Shown here in pieces: positions 29,132-38,230 of a stretch of 64,000 nucleotides of DNA. The notes beneath the pieces are model-generated. The model searched no databases, was not told where the DNA came from, and worked only from the letters and a program-made list of their open reading frames with translations. The first letter of the stretch is position 1. Every line of letters starts with the position of its first letter. This DNA comes from Brachybacterium ginsengisoli (GTDB lineage: Bacteria > Actinomycetota > Actinomycetes > Actinomycetales > Dermabacteraceae): NCBI RefSeq assembly GCF_002407065.1, contig NZ_CP023564.1, forward strand, positions 744,001 through 808,000. Reading direction: 5' to 3'. Both the position numbers and the translations under genes were made by a program.

Positions 29132-31225
29132 ATGCGCGATCCCGATGCCCGCCCTGTCCCGGACGTCTCCGTGGTCATCCCCGCGTACAACGCGGAGGAC
29201 TACGTGGGGGAGGCGATCCGATCGGTCCTCGCGCAGACCATCGCGCCCGAGCGTCTCGAGCTGATCGTCGTCGACGACGGATCGACCGACGGCAGCGGTG
29301 CGGTCATCGCGGAGCTCGCGCGGGAGGACCCGCGGATCACCCTGATCACCCAGGAGAACTCGGGGACGCCCGGAGGGGGTCGCAACCCGGGCATCGGTGC
29401 CGCCCGGGGGACCTTCCTGTTCTTCCTGGACTCCGACGACCTGCTGCCCGAGGGGTCGCTCGAGCGCATGGTCGACGTCGCGATCGAACAGGGCTCCGAC
29501 GTGGTGCTGGGCCGGCTGGGCAGCACCGACGGACGCCGGGTGCCCTCGAGCATGTTCACCAGGACGGTCCTCGACGCCGACCTCCTCAAGGACAGGATCT
29601 TCCAGACCCTGGGACCGACCAAGCTGATCCGTCGCGAGCTGGTGGAGCGGCTCGGGCTCCGGTTCCCGACGGACCAGACCGTGGGGGAGGACCAGCCGTT
29701 CATGGCCGCCGTCTACCTCAACGCCTCCCGGATCTCGGTCCTCGCCGACACCGACTACTACCTCACCCGGTACCGCACCGACGGCGCCAACATGACCCTC
29801 GCCTCGCGGGACTCCGCCTCCTTCGCGATCGTGGCGATGCGGGTGGCCGCCGTGGTGGAGCAGTACACCGAGCCCGGCCCCCGGAGGGACGCGCTGCTCC
29901 TGCGACCCTTCCGCCGACCGCTGGCCGGAGCGCTCGGCACTCGGTGGCTCGCCATGGAGCGCCCCGCGCAGGAGGCCCTTGCGGAGGAGATCCGCTCGGC
30001 GGTCGGGCACCTCTACACCGAACGGCTGCGGACGGCCCTGCCCCTCGAGATGTCGGCCAAGCTCGATCTGCTCCTGGCGGGCGACCTCGACGGCCTCGCC
30101 CTGGTGATCCAGCACGTCGTGGAGTCCAAGTCCTTCCCCGTCTCCTGGGACGGGGAGGGGTTCCGGCGCGTCGTGCCCGCGGAGATCGACGGGCTCGTCT
30201 CCGAGGATCTGCGCCGGACCGCCCTCCCCAAGGCGACCGGACGGCTCGAGGACCTGGCGGTGGAGCGGGCCTCCGTCTCGGTGGCGGCCACGCTGACGAT
30301 CCCGGGTCTCGAGGGGGCGCCCGACGCCCTGGGCCTCCGGCTGCGGCTGCGCGGCGGCGAGGACGTCCGCGACCTCGAGATCCTGCGGACTGACCTCGCG
30401 GCGCCGTCGGGCGGCTTCCTCGTGCGAGGCCGGGCGGACCGCCTGCCGCGCGGCGTCTGGGACCTGTACGCGGTGCTGCGGTTCGTCGGGCCCGACGGCG
30501 ACGACGGGCCCGACGGCGCCGCTGATCCGGAGCGCGCCGCGGGTCTGACGAAGGAGATCCGGATCGGGGCGGACCGCTCCCCGGCGATCGATCCCGACGG
30601 GGCCTCGAACCTCGCCGACGACCCGGAGGCGGAGGACCGCCTGCTCGCCTACTTCACCAAGGGCCAGGGCAACCTGTCGATCGACAGCGGGGCCGTCCTC
30701 CATCGGAACCTCGCCCTGGCACGGGGGGAGGGCCTCCTGCCCGGCGAGGACGGGGCGGTGCTGCTGCTGGTGCGGACCAGCCGGGAGCCGCAGCCCGGTG
30801 ATGCCTACAGCGCCGAGCTCTCGGGGAGCGGCCGTGCCGCGGCGAAGCAGGACCTGCCGCCGCTGCGGCTCGGGGATCGTCTGATCGGACTGCGGCTGCC
30901 GATCTCCGCGAGCACGGCCGGCACCTCGGTGCGGGTGTCGGCGGTGCTCGGGGGGATCCGCAGCACGCTGCCGATCACCGGGATCGCGCACTGGCCCGAG
31001 GCGTCGGCAGGCTTCGGCCTGCAGGAGCGGGAGGACGGATGGGTGGAGGTCCTCGGCGCCGACGGGGGCTCCGGCCCCCTGCCGCCCGCCTCCTCAGCGT
31101 CCGCCTCCGCGGCGTCCGCCTCCGCAGTGATCGCCTCCGCCGCGACCGCCTCCCGGAAGGCCGCGGGCAGCACCGCCCGACGGGCGCGATCGGCCGCCGC
31201 ACGACTCCTCGGCGGCCGCTCCTGA
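29132..31225 (+). CDS. TarS/TarP-like GT2 glycosyltransferase of wall teichoic acid, paralogue A
   Basis: A 697-residue inverting GT-A glycosyltransferase. The N-terminal catalytic domain (about 10-330) has SVVIPAYNAEDYVGEAIRSV, VVDDGSTDGS, SGTPGGGRNPGIG and the metal-binding FFLDSDD (98-103). GRRVPSSMFTRTVL, LGPTKLIRRELVERL and GEDQPFMAAVYLNASRISVL follow. These match S. aureus TarS nearly motif for motif as I recall it (RNVALKQAEG region, RGVPQSMF, LSPTKIYRTALL, PYFTKDFNNISL). The C-terminal half (about 390-600) is the beta-sheet carbohydrate-binding trimerisation region with LAYFTKGQGNLSIDSG. TarS adds beta-GlcNAc to ribitol-phosphate units. A low-complexity Ser/Ala tail ends the protein. 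ATG with GAGG 7 nt upstream. Sugar and acceptor are inferred. Confidence 0.83.
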   Translation: MRDPDARPVPDVSVVIPAYNAEDYVGEAIRSVLAQTIAPERLELIVVDDGSTDGSGAVIAELAREDPRITLITQENSGTPGGGRNPGIGAARGTFLFFLDSDDLLPEGSLERMVDVAIEQGSDVVLGRLGSTDGRRVPSSMFTRTVLDADLLKDRIFQTLGPTKLIRRELVERLGLRFPTDQTVGEDQPFMAAVYLNASRISVLADTDYYLTRYRTDGANMTLASRDSASFAIVAMRVAAVVEQYTEPGPRRDALLLRPFRRPLAGALGTRWLAMERPAQEALAEEIRSAVGHLYTERLRTALPLEMSAKLDLLLAGDLDGLALVIQHVVESKSFPVSWDGEGFRRVVPAEIDGLVSEDLRRTALPKATGRLEDLAVERASVSVAATLTIPGLEGAPDALGLRLRLRGGEDVRDLEILRTDLAAPSGGFLVRGRADRLPRGVWDLYAVLRFVGPDGDDGPDGAADPERAAGLTKEIRIGADRSPAIDPDGASNLADDPEAEDRLLAYFTKGQGNLSIDSGAVLHRNLALARGEGLLPGEDGAVLLLVRTSREPQPGDAYSAELSGSGRAAAKQDLPPLRLGDRLIGLRLPISASTAGTSVRVSAVLGGIRSTLPITGIAHWPEASAGFGLQEREDGWVEVLGADGGSGPLPPASSASASAASASAVIASAATASRKAAGSTARRARSAAARLLGGRS

Positions 31226-31411
31226 GGAGCGCTCTCCGCCCTCGTGGATGCCCTCGGCCGTGCGGGGCGCCGGTGCTCCAGCTCACGCGCCCCGTGTGAC
31301 TCCGGTCCGCGCCACCGGGGCGGAGATGCCCCCGCGCCGGGGACCATGGCAGGATCAACCGACCCCTGATGCCTCCTCGGCATATCCCCTCAGCGGCAAG
31401 AGGTAGAGCCT

Positions 31412-33154
31412 GTGTCCTCCTTCGGCATCGCCAAGATCGCGAAGATGCTGTCCATCTGGTCCGTGGTCGTCAACACGCTGGCCGCGCTCGCGGCGGTGAG
31501 CACGGTCGTCCTGGACGGCGCGCTGCCGACCGTCCTGCTGGCCCTGATCCCGCTGCTGATCATCATGTGGCGGCAGCGACGCGCCCTCCTGCGGGCACCG
31601 GGTCGCGTGGGCGGCATCGGCCGCTATGTCACCGCGCGCTACCTCCTGGTGGTCGCGGCGGTGGTCCAGCTGAACGCGATCGACCGGCTCGAGATCCTCG
31701 GGATCTCCGCCAGCCTCCTGCTCGTGATCGCCATCGCCCTCGAGCCGGTGCTCAGCGCGCTGAGCCGGTTCTCGATCCCCTACGCGGCCAACATGCCCTC
31801 GGACACCTCGCGCCCCGGCCCGGCGTTCCGCTACGGCATCGCCTACCCCCTGGGCGTGGCGGCCGTGCTGGTGATGATCCTGGCGAGCCTCGCGCCCACG
31901 CCGCTGCTGATCCTCGCGCTGGTGCTCGCCCTCGCGACGGCCGTGGCGCTCGCGGTCGCCCTCCTCGACACCGCGATCGGCATCCGCGACCGCCTCCGGT
32001 TCCAGGAGCACCTGCCCCAGATCCTCGAGGAGCTGGCGCCCGTCTTCTACGTGTACTGGCACGCCCCGCCGAAGTCGGCCTTCCAGGTCACCATGTGGCT
32101 GCCGTACCTCGAGCGCCTCGGGGTCCCCTTCGTGCTCGTCACCCGGACCGTGCCGTCGTTCCGGCAGCTCCGGGCGGCGACCGACCATCCCGTGATCCTC
32201 CGCCGCTCCCTGACCGACCTCGACGACCTGATCGTGCCCTCGGCGCGCGGAGTCTTCTACGTCAACAACGCGATGCGGAACAACCACATGATCCGCTACT
32301 CGCAGCTGACCCACATCCAGCTGCTCCACGGCGAGTCGGACAAGGCCGCGAGCGCCACTCCGATCATCCGCATGTACGACCGGGACTTCGTGGCCGGTCA
32401 GGCGGCGATCGACCGCTTCGAGACCTTCGGGGTGCCGATGCCGCGGGAGATCTTCCGGATCGTGGGCCGGCCGCAGGTGGAGGATGTCGCCGAGGAGCGC
32501 GGACCCATCGGCGAGCTCCCCGACCGCACCGTGCTGTACGCGCCCACCTGGCTCGGCTACCAGGAGGAGACCAACTACTCCTCCCTGCTCGCCGGTCCCG
32601 AGATCGTCCGGTCGCTGCTCGATCGCGGATGCCGGGTCGTGTTCCGCCCCCACCCCTACAGCAGCCGCTCGCCCCAGCTGCGCGAGGCCTCGAGCACGAT
32701 CCGGGAGATGCTCGCCGCGGATGCCGAGGCGTCCGGTCGGGAGCATCTCTTCGGCGAGGTCGCCGAGCGCGAGATGAGCGTGGTGGACTGCTTCAACGCC
32801 TCAGACGCGATGATCTCCGACGTCTCCGCCGTCGTGGGCGACTTCCTCCACTCCGGCAAGCCGCTGGGAATGGTCTCGCCCCGCACGGGTGCCGAGGAGT
32901 TCGTCGAGCAGTTCCCGATGGCGCGCGCCGCCTATGTGCTGGTCGCCCGCGACGGCGAGCTCGAGGGCCTCGAGTCCACGCTCGACCGCCTGCTCGAGAC
33001 CGACCCGCATCGCGAGGAGCGGCACCGCTGGGCGACCTACTACCTCGGCGACATCCCGCGCGAGAACTATGCGCAGCGGTTCGTCGACACGGCCCGCGAG
33101 GAGCTCGGCATCCCCGCGCTGGACGCGGAGCCCCTGACCCCGCAGGTGCGCTGA
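31412..33154 (+). CDS. CDP-glycerol/CDP-ribitol phosphotransferase (TagF/TarL class), membrane-anchored, paralogue B
   Basis: A 580-residue paralogue of the protein encoded at 26906-28765. Residues about 10-190 contain five or so membrane helices (WSVVVNTLAALAAVSTVVL, GVAAVLVMILASLAP, LLILALVLALATAVALAVAL). The GT-B domain follows with YSQLTHIQLLHGESDK, FVAGQAAIDRFE, VGRPQVEDV, VLYAPTWLGY, VVFRPHPYSSR and ASDAMISDVSAVVGDFLHSGKP. The start GTG 31412 has AAGAGG upstream. It sits between the two TarS-like genes, suggesting alternating polymerase and glycosyltransferase genes in one operon. The N-terminal membrane region is unlike the amphipathic membrane contact of Staphylococcus TagF. Donor specificity is uncertain. 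Confidence 0.85.
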   Translation: MSSFGIAKIAKMLSIWSVVVNTLAALAAVSTVVLDGALPTVLLALIPLLIIMWRQRRALLRAPGRVGGIGRYVTARYLLVVAAVVQLNAIDRLEILGISASLLLVIAIALEPVLSALSRFSIPYAANMPSDTSRPGPAFRYGIAYPLGVAAVLVMILASLAPTPLLILALVLALATAVALAVALLDTAIGIRDRLRFQEHLPQILEELAPVFYVYWHAPPKSAFQVTMWLPYLERLGVPFVLVTRTVPSFRQLRAATDHPVILRRSLTDLDDLIVPSARGVFYVNNAMRNNHMIRYSQLTHIQLLHGESDKAASATPIIRMYDRDFVAGQAAIDRFETFGVPMPREIFRIVGRPQVEDVAEERGPIGELPDRTVLYAPTWLGYQEETNYSSLLAGPEIVRSLLDRGCRVVFRPHPYSSRSPQLREASSTIREMLAADAEASGREHLFGEVAEREMSVVDCFNASDAMISDVSAVVGDFLHSGKPLGMVSPRTGAEEFVEQFPMARAAYVLVARDGELEGLESTLDRLLETDPHREERHRWATYYLGDIPRENYAQRFVDTAREELGIPALDAEPLTPQVR

Positions 33155-33281
33155 GCGTCCGCCCGACGCCCGCCCCCGCTCCCACCTCCCGGCACCGGGG
33201 ACCCCCGGTGCTACGCTTCCCGCCACTGCGGCCGCCCGCCCGCGACCGCCCCGTCGGCCCGACAGAAGAGGTCCCCAGCTC

Positions 33282-35297
33282 ATGACCCCTCAGGTCTCCG
33301 TGATCGTCCCGGTGTACAACTCCGTGGACTACGTGCGCGACGCCGTGCAGTCCGTGCGGGACCAGACCATCGATCCCGAGGCGGTGGAGATCCTCGCGGT
33401 CGACGACGGCTCCACCGACGGCAGCGATGAGGTCCTCGCCGAGCTGGCCGCCGAGGACCCGAGGATGACGGTCATCACCCAGGAGAACTCCGGCACGCCC
33501 GGCGGCGGTCGGAACCCGGCGATCGGCCGCGCCCGCGGGGAGTTCCTCTTCTTCCTCGACTCCGACGACCGGCTCACGCCCGACGCGCTGCGCACGATGG
33601 TGCAGACGGCGCAGGACGAGGGCTCCGACGTGGTGCTCGGCAAGCTCGGCAGCTCCGACGGTCGGAACGTCCCCACCTCGATGTTCTCCCGGACCGTGCT
33701 GGACGCCGATCTCGTGGAGGACAAGGTCTTCAACACGCTCGGGCCCACCAAGCTCATCCGTCGTGAGCTCATCGAGCGCCTGGGCCTGCGCTTCCCCGAG
33801 GACCAGAAGATCGGGGAGGACCAGCCGTTCATGGCGGCGGTGTACCTCTCGGCGCGGAAGATCTCGATCCTCGCGGACAAGGAGTACTACGTCATCCGGC
33901 ACCGGGAGGACGGCAGCAACCTCACCCTCACCGCCCGGACCGCGGAGTCCCAGCTCATCATGGCCGTCCGTCTCGCCCAGGCGATCGCGGAGCACACCGA
34001 GCCCGGAGAGCTGCGCGACTCCCTCCTGAAGCGGCCCTTCGGCTGGACGATGAAGCGGGCGCTGGACTCCCGCTGGACCTCGCTGGACCGCGCGGAGCAG
34101 AGCCGTCTGGTCGAGGTGTTCCGCGACGAGCTCGCGCCGCTGTACACCGACGGCGTCCGGAAGGTCATCGAGGTGGACATCCGAGCCCAGCTCGACCTGC
34201 TGCACAGCGGGGACCTCGACTCCCTCCAGGCCTACTGCGATCACCTCGCCGAGGGGGCGCCGCGGCGCATCGGCTGGCAGGACGGGCAGTTCGTGCGCCG
34301 GCTCCCGGCCGAGCTCGAGCCGCTCGTGCCGCCGCTGGACCGTGTGGTCCCCTCGCCGAAGATGGCCTGCCGCCTCGAGGACGTGCGTCTCGAGGGCACC
34401 GCTCTGACCGTCTCCGCGAGCGTGCGGATCCCGGACCTCGACGGCAGCCCGGAGGAGCTGGGACTGCGCGCGCGGCTGCGCGGGCAGGAGACCGTCGAGG
34501 AGCTCCGCACCACCTCCCAGGACCTCACGCCCGGCGCTCGCTCCTTCGCGATCACCGCCGAGCACGACGGCCTGTCCCGCGGCATCTGGGACCTCTTCGT
34601 CGTGGTGCGCTTCGGCGACTGGGAGAAGCAGATCCGCCTGGGGTCCGAGCGCGCCCGATCGATCCCGCCGGAGGGGATCTCCAACCTCGGAGGCGACCTG
34701 CCGGCGCAGGAGAGGGTGCTCGCCTACTTCACCCAGGGGCCCGGCAACCTCTCGATCGACAGCGGCAACGTGCTCCACCCGAACCTGGCCGTCGCCCGGG
34801 CGCTGGGCCTCGTGCCCGACGAGAACGGGCGCGCGCTGCTCCTGGTGCAGCTCTCGGCCGCACCCCAGGCCGGGGACGAGTTCTTCGCGCACCTCAGCGG
34901 CATCCCGCAGCACGGCGGGCGCCAGCTGCTGCCCCTGCAGCAGCTCGGGGACCGGCTGCTGGGCCTGCGCCTCCCGGTGGGCGCCCGCGAGATCGGCGCG
35001 ACGCTGACCGTCACCTCGGTGCTCGGCGGGGCGAGCGCCCCGCTACCCGTGACCGGCGCCGAGCACTGGCCCGCCCGGGTCACCGGGTTCGGGCTCGCCA
35101 CGACCGAGGAGGGCGGGCTGCTCGTCACCTCCCCGTCCGAGAGCGGACGCGACCGTCGCCCCCTGCCGGGCATCCGCACGCCGGGCGCGGCGCCGACGAG
35201 CCTGCGCGAGCGGGTCGTCCCCGCGGTCAAGTCGGTGCCCGTCCTGGGCCCGGCCCTGACCCGCGCGGTCCGCACCGTCCGCGAGCGGAGGGCGTGA
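33282..35297 (+). CDS. TarS/TarP-like GT2 glycosyltransferase of wall teichoic acid, paralogue B
   Basis: A 671-residue paralogue of the GT2 protein at 29132-31225, colinear over its full length. Motifs: SVIVPVYNSVDYVRDAVQSV, AVDDGSTDGSDEV, SGTPGGGRNPAIG, FFLDSDD, GRNVPTSMFSRTVLDAD, LGPTKLIRRELIERL, GEDQPFMAAVYLSARKI, and in the C-terminal half LAYFTQGPGNLSIDSGNVLHPNL. It probably adds a sugar to the same polymer, at another position or with another anomeric linkage (compare TarS and TarP in S. aureus). ATG 33282 with AAGAGG upstream. Its stop overlaps the next start (GTGA). Confidence 0.83.
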   Translation: MTPQVSVIVPVYNSVDYVRDAVQSVRDQTIDPEAVEILAVDDGSTDGSDEVLAELAAEDPRMTVITQENSGTPGGGRNPAIGRARGEFLFFLDSDDRLTPDALRTMVQTAQDEGSDVVLGKLGSSDGRNVPTSMFSRTVLDADLVEDKVFNTLGPTKLIRRELIERLGLRFPEDQKIGEDQPFMAAVYLSARKISILADKEYYVIRHREDGSNLTLTARTAESQLIMAVRLAQAIAEHTEPGELRDSLLKRPFGWTMKRALDSRWTSLDRAEQSRLVEVFRDELAPLYTDGVRKVIEVDIRAQLDLLHSGDLDSLQAYCDHLAEGAPRRIGWQDGQFVRRLPAELEPLVPPLDRVVPSPKMACRLEDVRLEGTALTVSASVRIPDLDGSPEELGLRARLRGQETVEELRTTSQDLTPGARSFAITAEHDGLSRGIWDLFVVVRFGDWEKQIRLGSERARSIPPEGISNLGGDLPAQERVLAYFTQGPGNLSIDSGNVLHPNLAVARALGLVPDENGRALLLVQLSAAPQAGDEFFAHLSGIPQHGGRQLLPLQQLGDRLLGLRLPVGAREIGATLTVTSVLGGASAPLPVTGAEHWPARVTGFGLATTEEGGLLVTSPSESGRDRRPLPGIRTPGAAPTSLRERVVPAVKSVPVLGPALTRAVRTVRERRA

Positions 35298-36100
35298 TGG
35301 CGCCGATCAGGACCTTCTGGTGGCGGTGGAAGTTCCCGCACCGGCTGAACTTCGGCGACGAGCTCACCCCGCCGCTGGTCGAGCGCCTCACCGGGCGCCG
35401 TGTCGTCTGGTCCGCGATGGACCGCTGCGACCTGGTGGGTGCCGGGTCGGTGGTGCAGATGGTCCTGCGCAAGCAGAAGGGGAACCAGCCCCGTCTCTGG
35501 GGGAGCGGCTTCATCAGCGCACAGGCTGTGGGGGAGGAGCCCGTGGAGCTCGACCTGCTCGCCGTGCGCGGCCGGTCCACGCTGGGACGGGTCCAGAACC
35601 TCGCCGACCGGCCGATCGCCCTCGGCGACCCGGGGATCCTCGCGCCCCTGCTCGTGGACGGCACGGTGAAGAAGCGCTACTCGCTCGGCGTCATCCCGCA
35701 CTACCACGACGCGAAGTCCCCCGTGGTCGAGAAGATGCGCTCGCTCGGATCCGGGGTGCGGGTGATCGACGTGGCCTGGACGCCGCAGGAGGTGGCGCGA
35801 GAGATCGCCTCCTGCGACGCCGTGATCTCCTCCAGCTTGCACGGGCTGATCTTCTCCGACTCCCTCGGCGTCCCCAACGCCCACATCCGTCTCGGGGACA
35901 AGCTCAAGGGCGGTCTGTACAAGTTCCACGACTACTACTCCGCCTACCCCGTCGCGGATCGCTACCGCGAGTACCAGGTGCCCACCGGCGGCCCGGCCTC
36001 GCTGACCGCGGTCATCGACGCGGTGGTGGACGGGTACGCGGAGCCCACGGGGCTGCAGGACCTCCAGCAGGGCCTGGTGACCGCCCTGCAGGAGATCTGA
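35294..36100 (+). CDS. Polysaccharide pyruvyl transferase family protein
   Basis: A 268-residue protein of the CsaB/WcaK-type polysaccharide pyruvyl transferase family, which adds ketal pyruvate from PEP to sugars of cell-wall polymers. The family-like features are the N-terminal FPHRLNFGDELTPPLVERLTG (NxGDE motif), LWGSGFISAQ, RGRSTLGRVQNL, GVIPHYHDAKSP and the late SSSLHGLIFSDSLGVPNAHI (SxHG motif). The start is GTG 35294 overlapping the upstream stop, or the ATG at 35297 with GGAGGG just before. It would cap or decorate the teichoic acid-like chain with a negative ketal. Pyruvylation of teichoic acids is known in several actinobacteria. Acceptor inferred. Confidence 0.82.
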   Translation: MMAPIRTFWWRWKFPHRLNFGDELTPPLVERLTGRRVVWSAMDRCDLVGAGSVVQMVLRKQKGNQPRLWGSGFISAQAVGEEPVELDLLAVRGRSTLGRVQNLADRPIALGDPGILAPLLVDGTVKKRYSLGVIPHYHDAKSPVVEKMRSLGSGVRVIDVAWTPQEVAREIASCDAVISSSLHGLIFSDSLGVPNAHIRLGDKLKGGLYKFHDYYSAYPVADRYREYQVPTGGPASLTAVIDAVVDGYAEPTGLQDLQQGLVTALQEI

Positions 36101-36170
36101 GCGCACGGTCGGTGGCGGATCCGTCCCGTGAGGTGGGTCGCGCCGATCATGGACGAACGGCGCGCGTCGT

Positions 36171-36176
36171 TATGAT
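36171..36176 (+). promoter_or_regulatory. Candidate -10 box for tagGH
   Basis: TATGAT, 58 nt before the tagG ATG, in the 133-bp gap after the pyruvyl transferase gene. No convincing -35. It could give the exporter genes a promoter separate from the upstream operon. Confidence 0.4.
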
Positions 36177-36233
36177 GAACGGCAGGTTGCGGACCCGCGG
36201 CCGCGGACCGAGACCCCGGGAGGAGCTGAGCAG

Positions 36234-37184
36234 ATGGTGAGCGTCGACCAGCGAGGACCGGGCGCCCCGCCCACGCCTCCCGAGCCGCTGACCCGCGTCT
36301 TCTCCGACGAGTCGGTGAGCGAGGCGGTCGCGCAGAACGATCTCGAGCAGATCGGCGTCCGCCCGCGCCTGGGCACCTACTTCAAGGAGCTGTGGGCCTC
36401 CCGGTCCTTCATCCAGGTCCTCGCCGTCTCGCGGGCGGAGTCGGAGAACCAGAACACCTACCTCGGGCAGATCTGGTCCCTCATCTCCCCGATCATCAAC
36501 GCCTCGGTGTACGTGCTGATCTTCGGCTTCCTGTTGAAGATCGGGCGCGAGGGCATCGAGAACACGATCGCGTTCATCGTGGTGGGCGTGTTCATGTTCC
36601 GCTTCTTCGAGCGCTCGGTCATGGCCGGGGCGCACTCGCTGAACAAGAACATGAACCTCGTGCGCTCCGTGCAGTTCCCGCGCGCGGTGCTGCCCATCGC
36701 GGGCGTGCTGGCCGAGCTGACGATGCTGGGGCCGGCGCTCCTGGTCATGTGCGTGATCTCGTACCTCTCGGGATTCTTGCCGGTGGCCGGGAAGGTCACG
36801 ATCGACGCCTACTGGCTGCTGCTCATCCCCGCGGTGCTGCTGATGTGGATGTTCTCCACGGGCTGCGCCTTCATGGTGGCGCGCTGGGTCGCGATGACCC
36901 CCGACCTGGACAACCTGCTGCCGCACTTCCTGCGCATCATGATGTACGCCTCGGGCGTCATCTTCTCCGTGGACCGCTACCTCGGCCAGTTCAGCTGGGG
37001 CTGGCTGATGGAGTACCAGCCGGTGGCCGTCTACCTGTATCTGGTGCGCTCCTCGATCCTCGACGAGCCCGCCTACCAGCCCGATGCCCTCATGTGGCTG
37101 ATGGGCGTGATCTGGGCGGTGCTCTTCGGCGTGATCGGGTTCCTGATCTTCTGGGGCGGAGAGGAGCGCTACGGACGTGACTGA
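36234..37184 (+). CDS. tagG: ABC-2 type wall polymer exporter permease (TagG/Wzm-like)
   Basis: A 316-residue integral membrane subunit of the exporter that moves undecaprenyl-linked teichoic acid or polysaccharide across the membrane. A cytoplasmic N-terminus (about 1-65) with an amphipathic segment (LGTYFKELWASRSFIQVLAVSRAE) precedes six helices, typical for TagG/Wzm. QNTYLGQIWSLISPIINASVYVLIFGF is the usual first helix context. GGAGGAG lies upstream of ATG 36234. The end overlaps tagH by 8 bp, so the two are coupled. Confidence 0.9.
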   Translation: MVSVDQRGPGAPPTPPEPLTRVFSDESVSEAVAQNDLEQIGVRPRLGTYFKELWASRSFIQVLAVSRAESENQNTYLGQIWSLISPIINASVYVLIFGFLLKIGREGIENTIAFIVVGVFMFRFFERSVMAGAHSLNKNMNLVRSVQFPRAVLPIAGVLAELTMLGPALLVMCVISYLSGFLPVAGKVTIDAYWLLLIPAVLLMWMFSTGCAFMVARWVAMTPDLDNLLPHFLRIMMYASGVIFSVDRYLGQFSWGWLMEYQPVAVYLYLVRSSILDEPAYQPDALMWLMGVIWAVLFGVIGFLIFWGGEERYGRD

Positions 37185-38103
37185 CGTGGACGAAGTCGAC
37201 TTCGAGATCGACAAGGACGAGCTCGACGACACCCCGGTGCTCGAGGTCCCCTCCGATCAGCTCTCCCTGCTGGTCAACGACCTGCACGTGTCCTACCGCG
37301 TCTTCGGCGCGAAGAAGGTCGGCCACGGCGCCGGCCGCGAGTGGGGAGTGCTGGACCGCCTCGTGCGCCGCGGCGCCCGGCAGCCTCCCGTGCGCGAGGT
37401 GAAGGCGGTCCGCGGGATCACCTTCGCCGCGAAGCACGGCGAGGCCATCGGCATCATCGGCATGAACGGCTCCGGCAAGTCGACGCTGCTGCGTGCCATC
37501 GCCGGGCTGATCCCGCCGGCGGCCGGCACGGTGCACGTCGCCGGCAATCCCTCGCTGCTCGGCGTCAACGCCGTGCTCATGAAGGACCTCACCGGCGAGC
37601 GCAACATCATGATCGGTGCGCTCGCGCTGGGCCTGACCAAGAAGCAGGTCCGTGAGCGGTACCAGGAGATCGTCGACTTCGCCGAGATCGGCGACTTCGT
37701 GAACCTCCCCATGAAGACCTACTCCTCGGGCATGGGGGCGCGCCTGCGCTTCTCCATCTCGGCCTCGGCCGTGCCGGACATCCTCATGATCGACGAGGCG
37801 CTCGCCACCGGTGACGCCGCCTTCCGCGCCAAGAGCAAGGCGAAGATGGACGAGGTGCGGCAGTCCGCCGGCACCGTGTTCCTGGTCAGCCACTCCCTGG
37901 CGACGATCCAGAGCATGTGCACGCGCGTGCTGTGGGTGCACGAGGGCCGCCTGGTGATGGACGGGGATCCCAAGCAGGTCTGCGTCGCGTACCGCGACTT
38001 CGTGCACGCGCGCACCGCGTACAAGCTCGCCGCCGCGGGGAAGTCCCCGGGCGGGAAGAAGGGCGCCGGGAAGGGCACGGGGAAGAGCGCGACGAAGCGC
38101 TGA
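37177..38103 (+). CDS. tagH: ABC ATPase of wall polymer exporter (TagH/Wzt-like)
   Basis: A 308-residue ATPase partner of tagG. Long loop before Walker A as in TagH proteins (FGAKKVGHGAGREWGVLDRL, VKAVRGITFAAKHGEAIGIIG). Walker A GMNGSGKST, signature YSSGMGARLRFSIS, Walker B DILMIDEALATGD, and switch His in LVSHSLATI. The C-terminal tail is short, basic and Gly/Lys-rich (SPGGKKGAGKGTGKS), with no Wzt-like carbohydrate-binding domain and no TagH SH3-like extracytoplasmic domain. GTG 37177 lies inside the tagG coding end. Last gene of the plus-strand wall polymer operon, followed by a strong hairpin. Confidence 0.9.
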   Translation: MTDVDEVDFEIDKDELDDTPVLEVPSDQLSLLVNDLHVSYRVFGAKKVGHGAGREWGVLDRLVRRGARQPPVREVKAVRGITFAAKHGEAIGIIGMNGSGKSTLLRAIAGLIPPAAGTVHVAGNPSLLGVNAVLMKDLTGERNIMIGALALGLTKKQVRERYQEIVDFAEIGDFVNLPMKTYSSGMGARLRFSISASAVPDILMIDEALATGDAAFRAKSKAKMDEVRQSAGTVFLVSHSLATIQSMCTRVLWVHEGRLVMDGDPKQVCVAYRDFVHARTAYKLAAAGKSPGGKKGAGKGTGKSATKR

Positions 38104-38161
38104 GCCCACGAGTCGGCGGAGCCGCTTCGCACCGCTCCTCGGCCGACGTCCGCGGCCTCGA

Positions 38162-38208
38162 ACGCCAGCAGGGACCGCGCAACGACGTTGCGCGGGCCCT
38201 GCTGGCGT
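38162..38208. terminator. Bidirectional hairpin between tagH and the SDR gene
   Basis: Long inverted repeat (acgccagcaggg, then ccgcgcaac, and complements around a short gac loop, with one or two mismatches) between the convergent ends of tagH (38103) and the SDR gene (38231). Confidence 0.75.
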
Positions 38209-38230
38209 GAGTGCTCAGCTCACCGTCGGC

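Noticed and set aside
28766..30991. N-terminal extension of phosphotransferase A to 1361 residues
   Set aside because: The extension is the antisense of the TarS-like gene. Ribosome site and membrane helices support a start at 28765.
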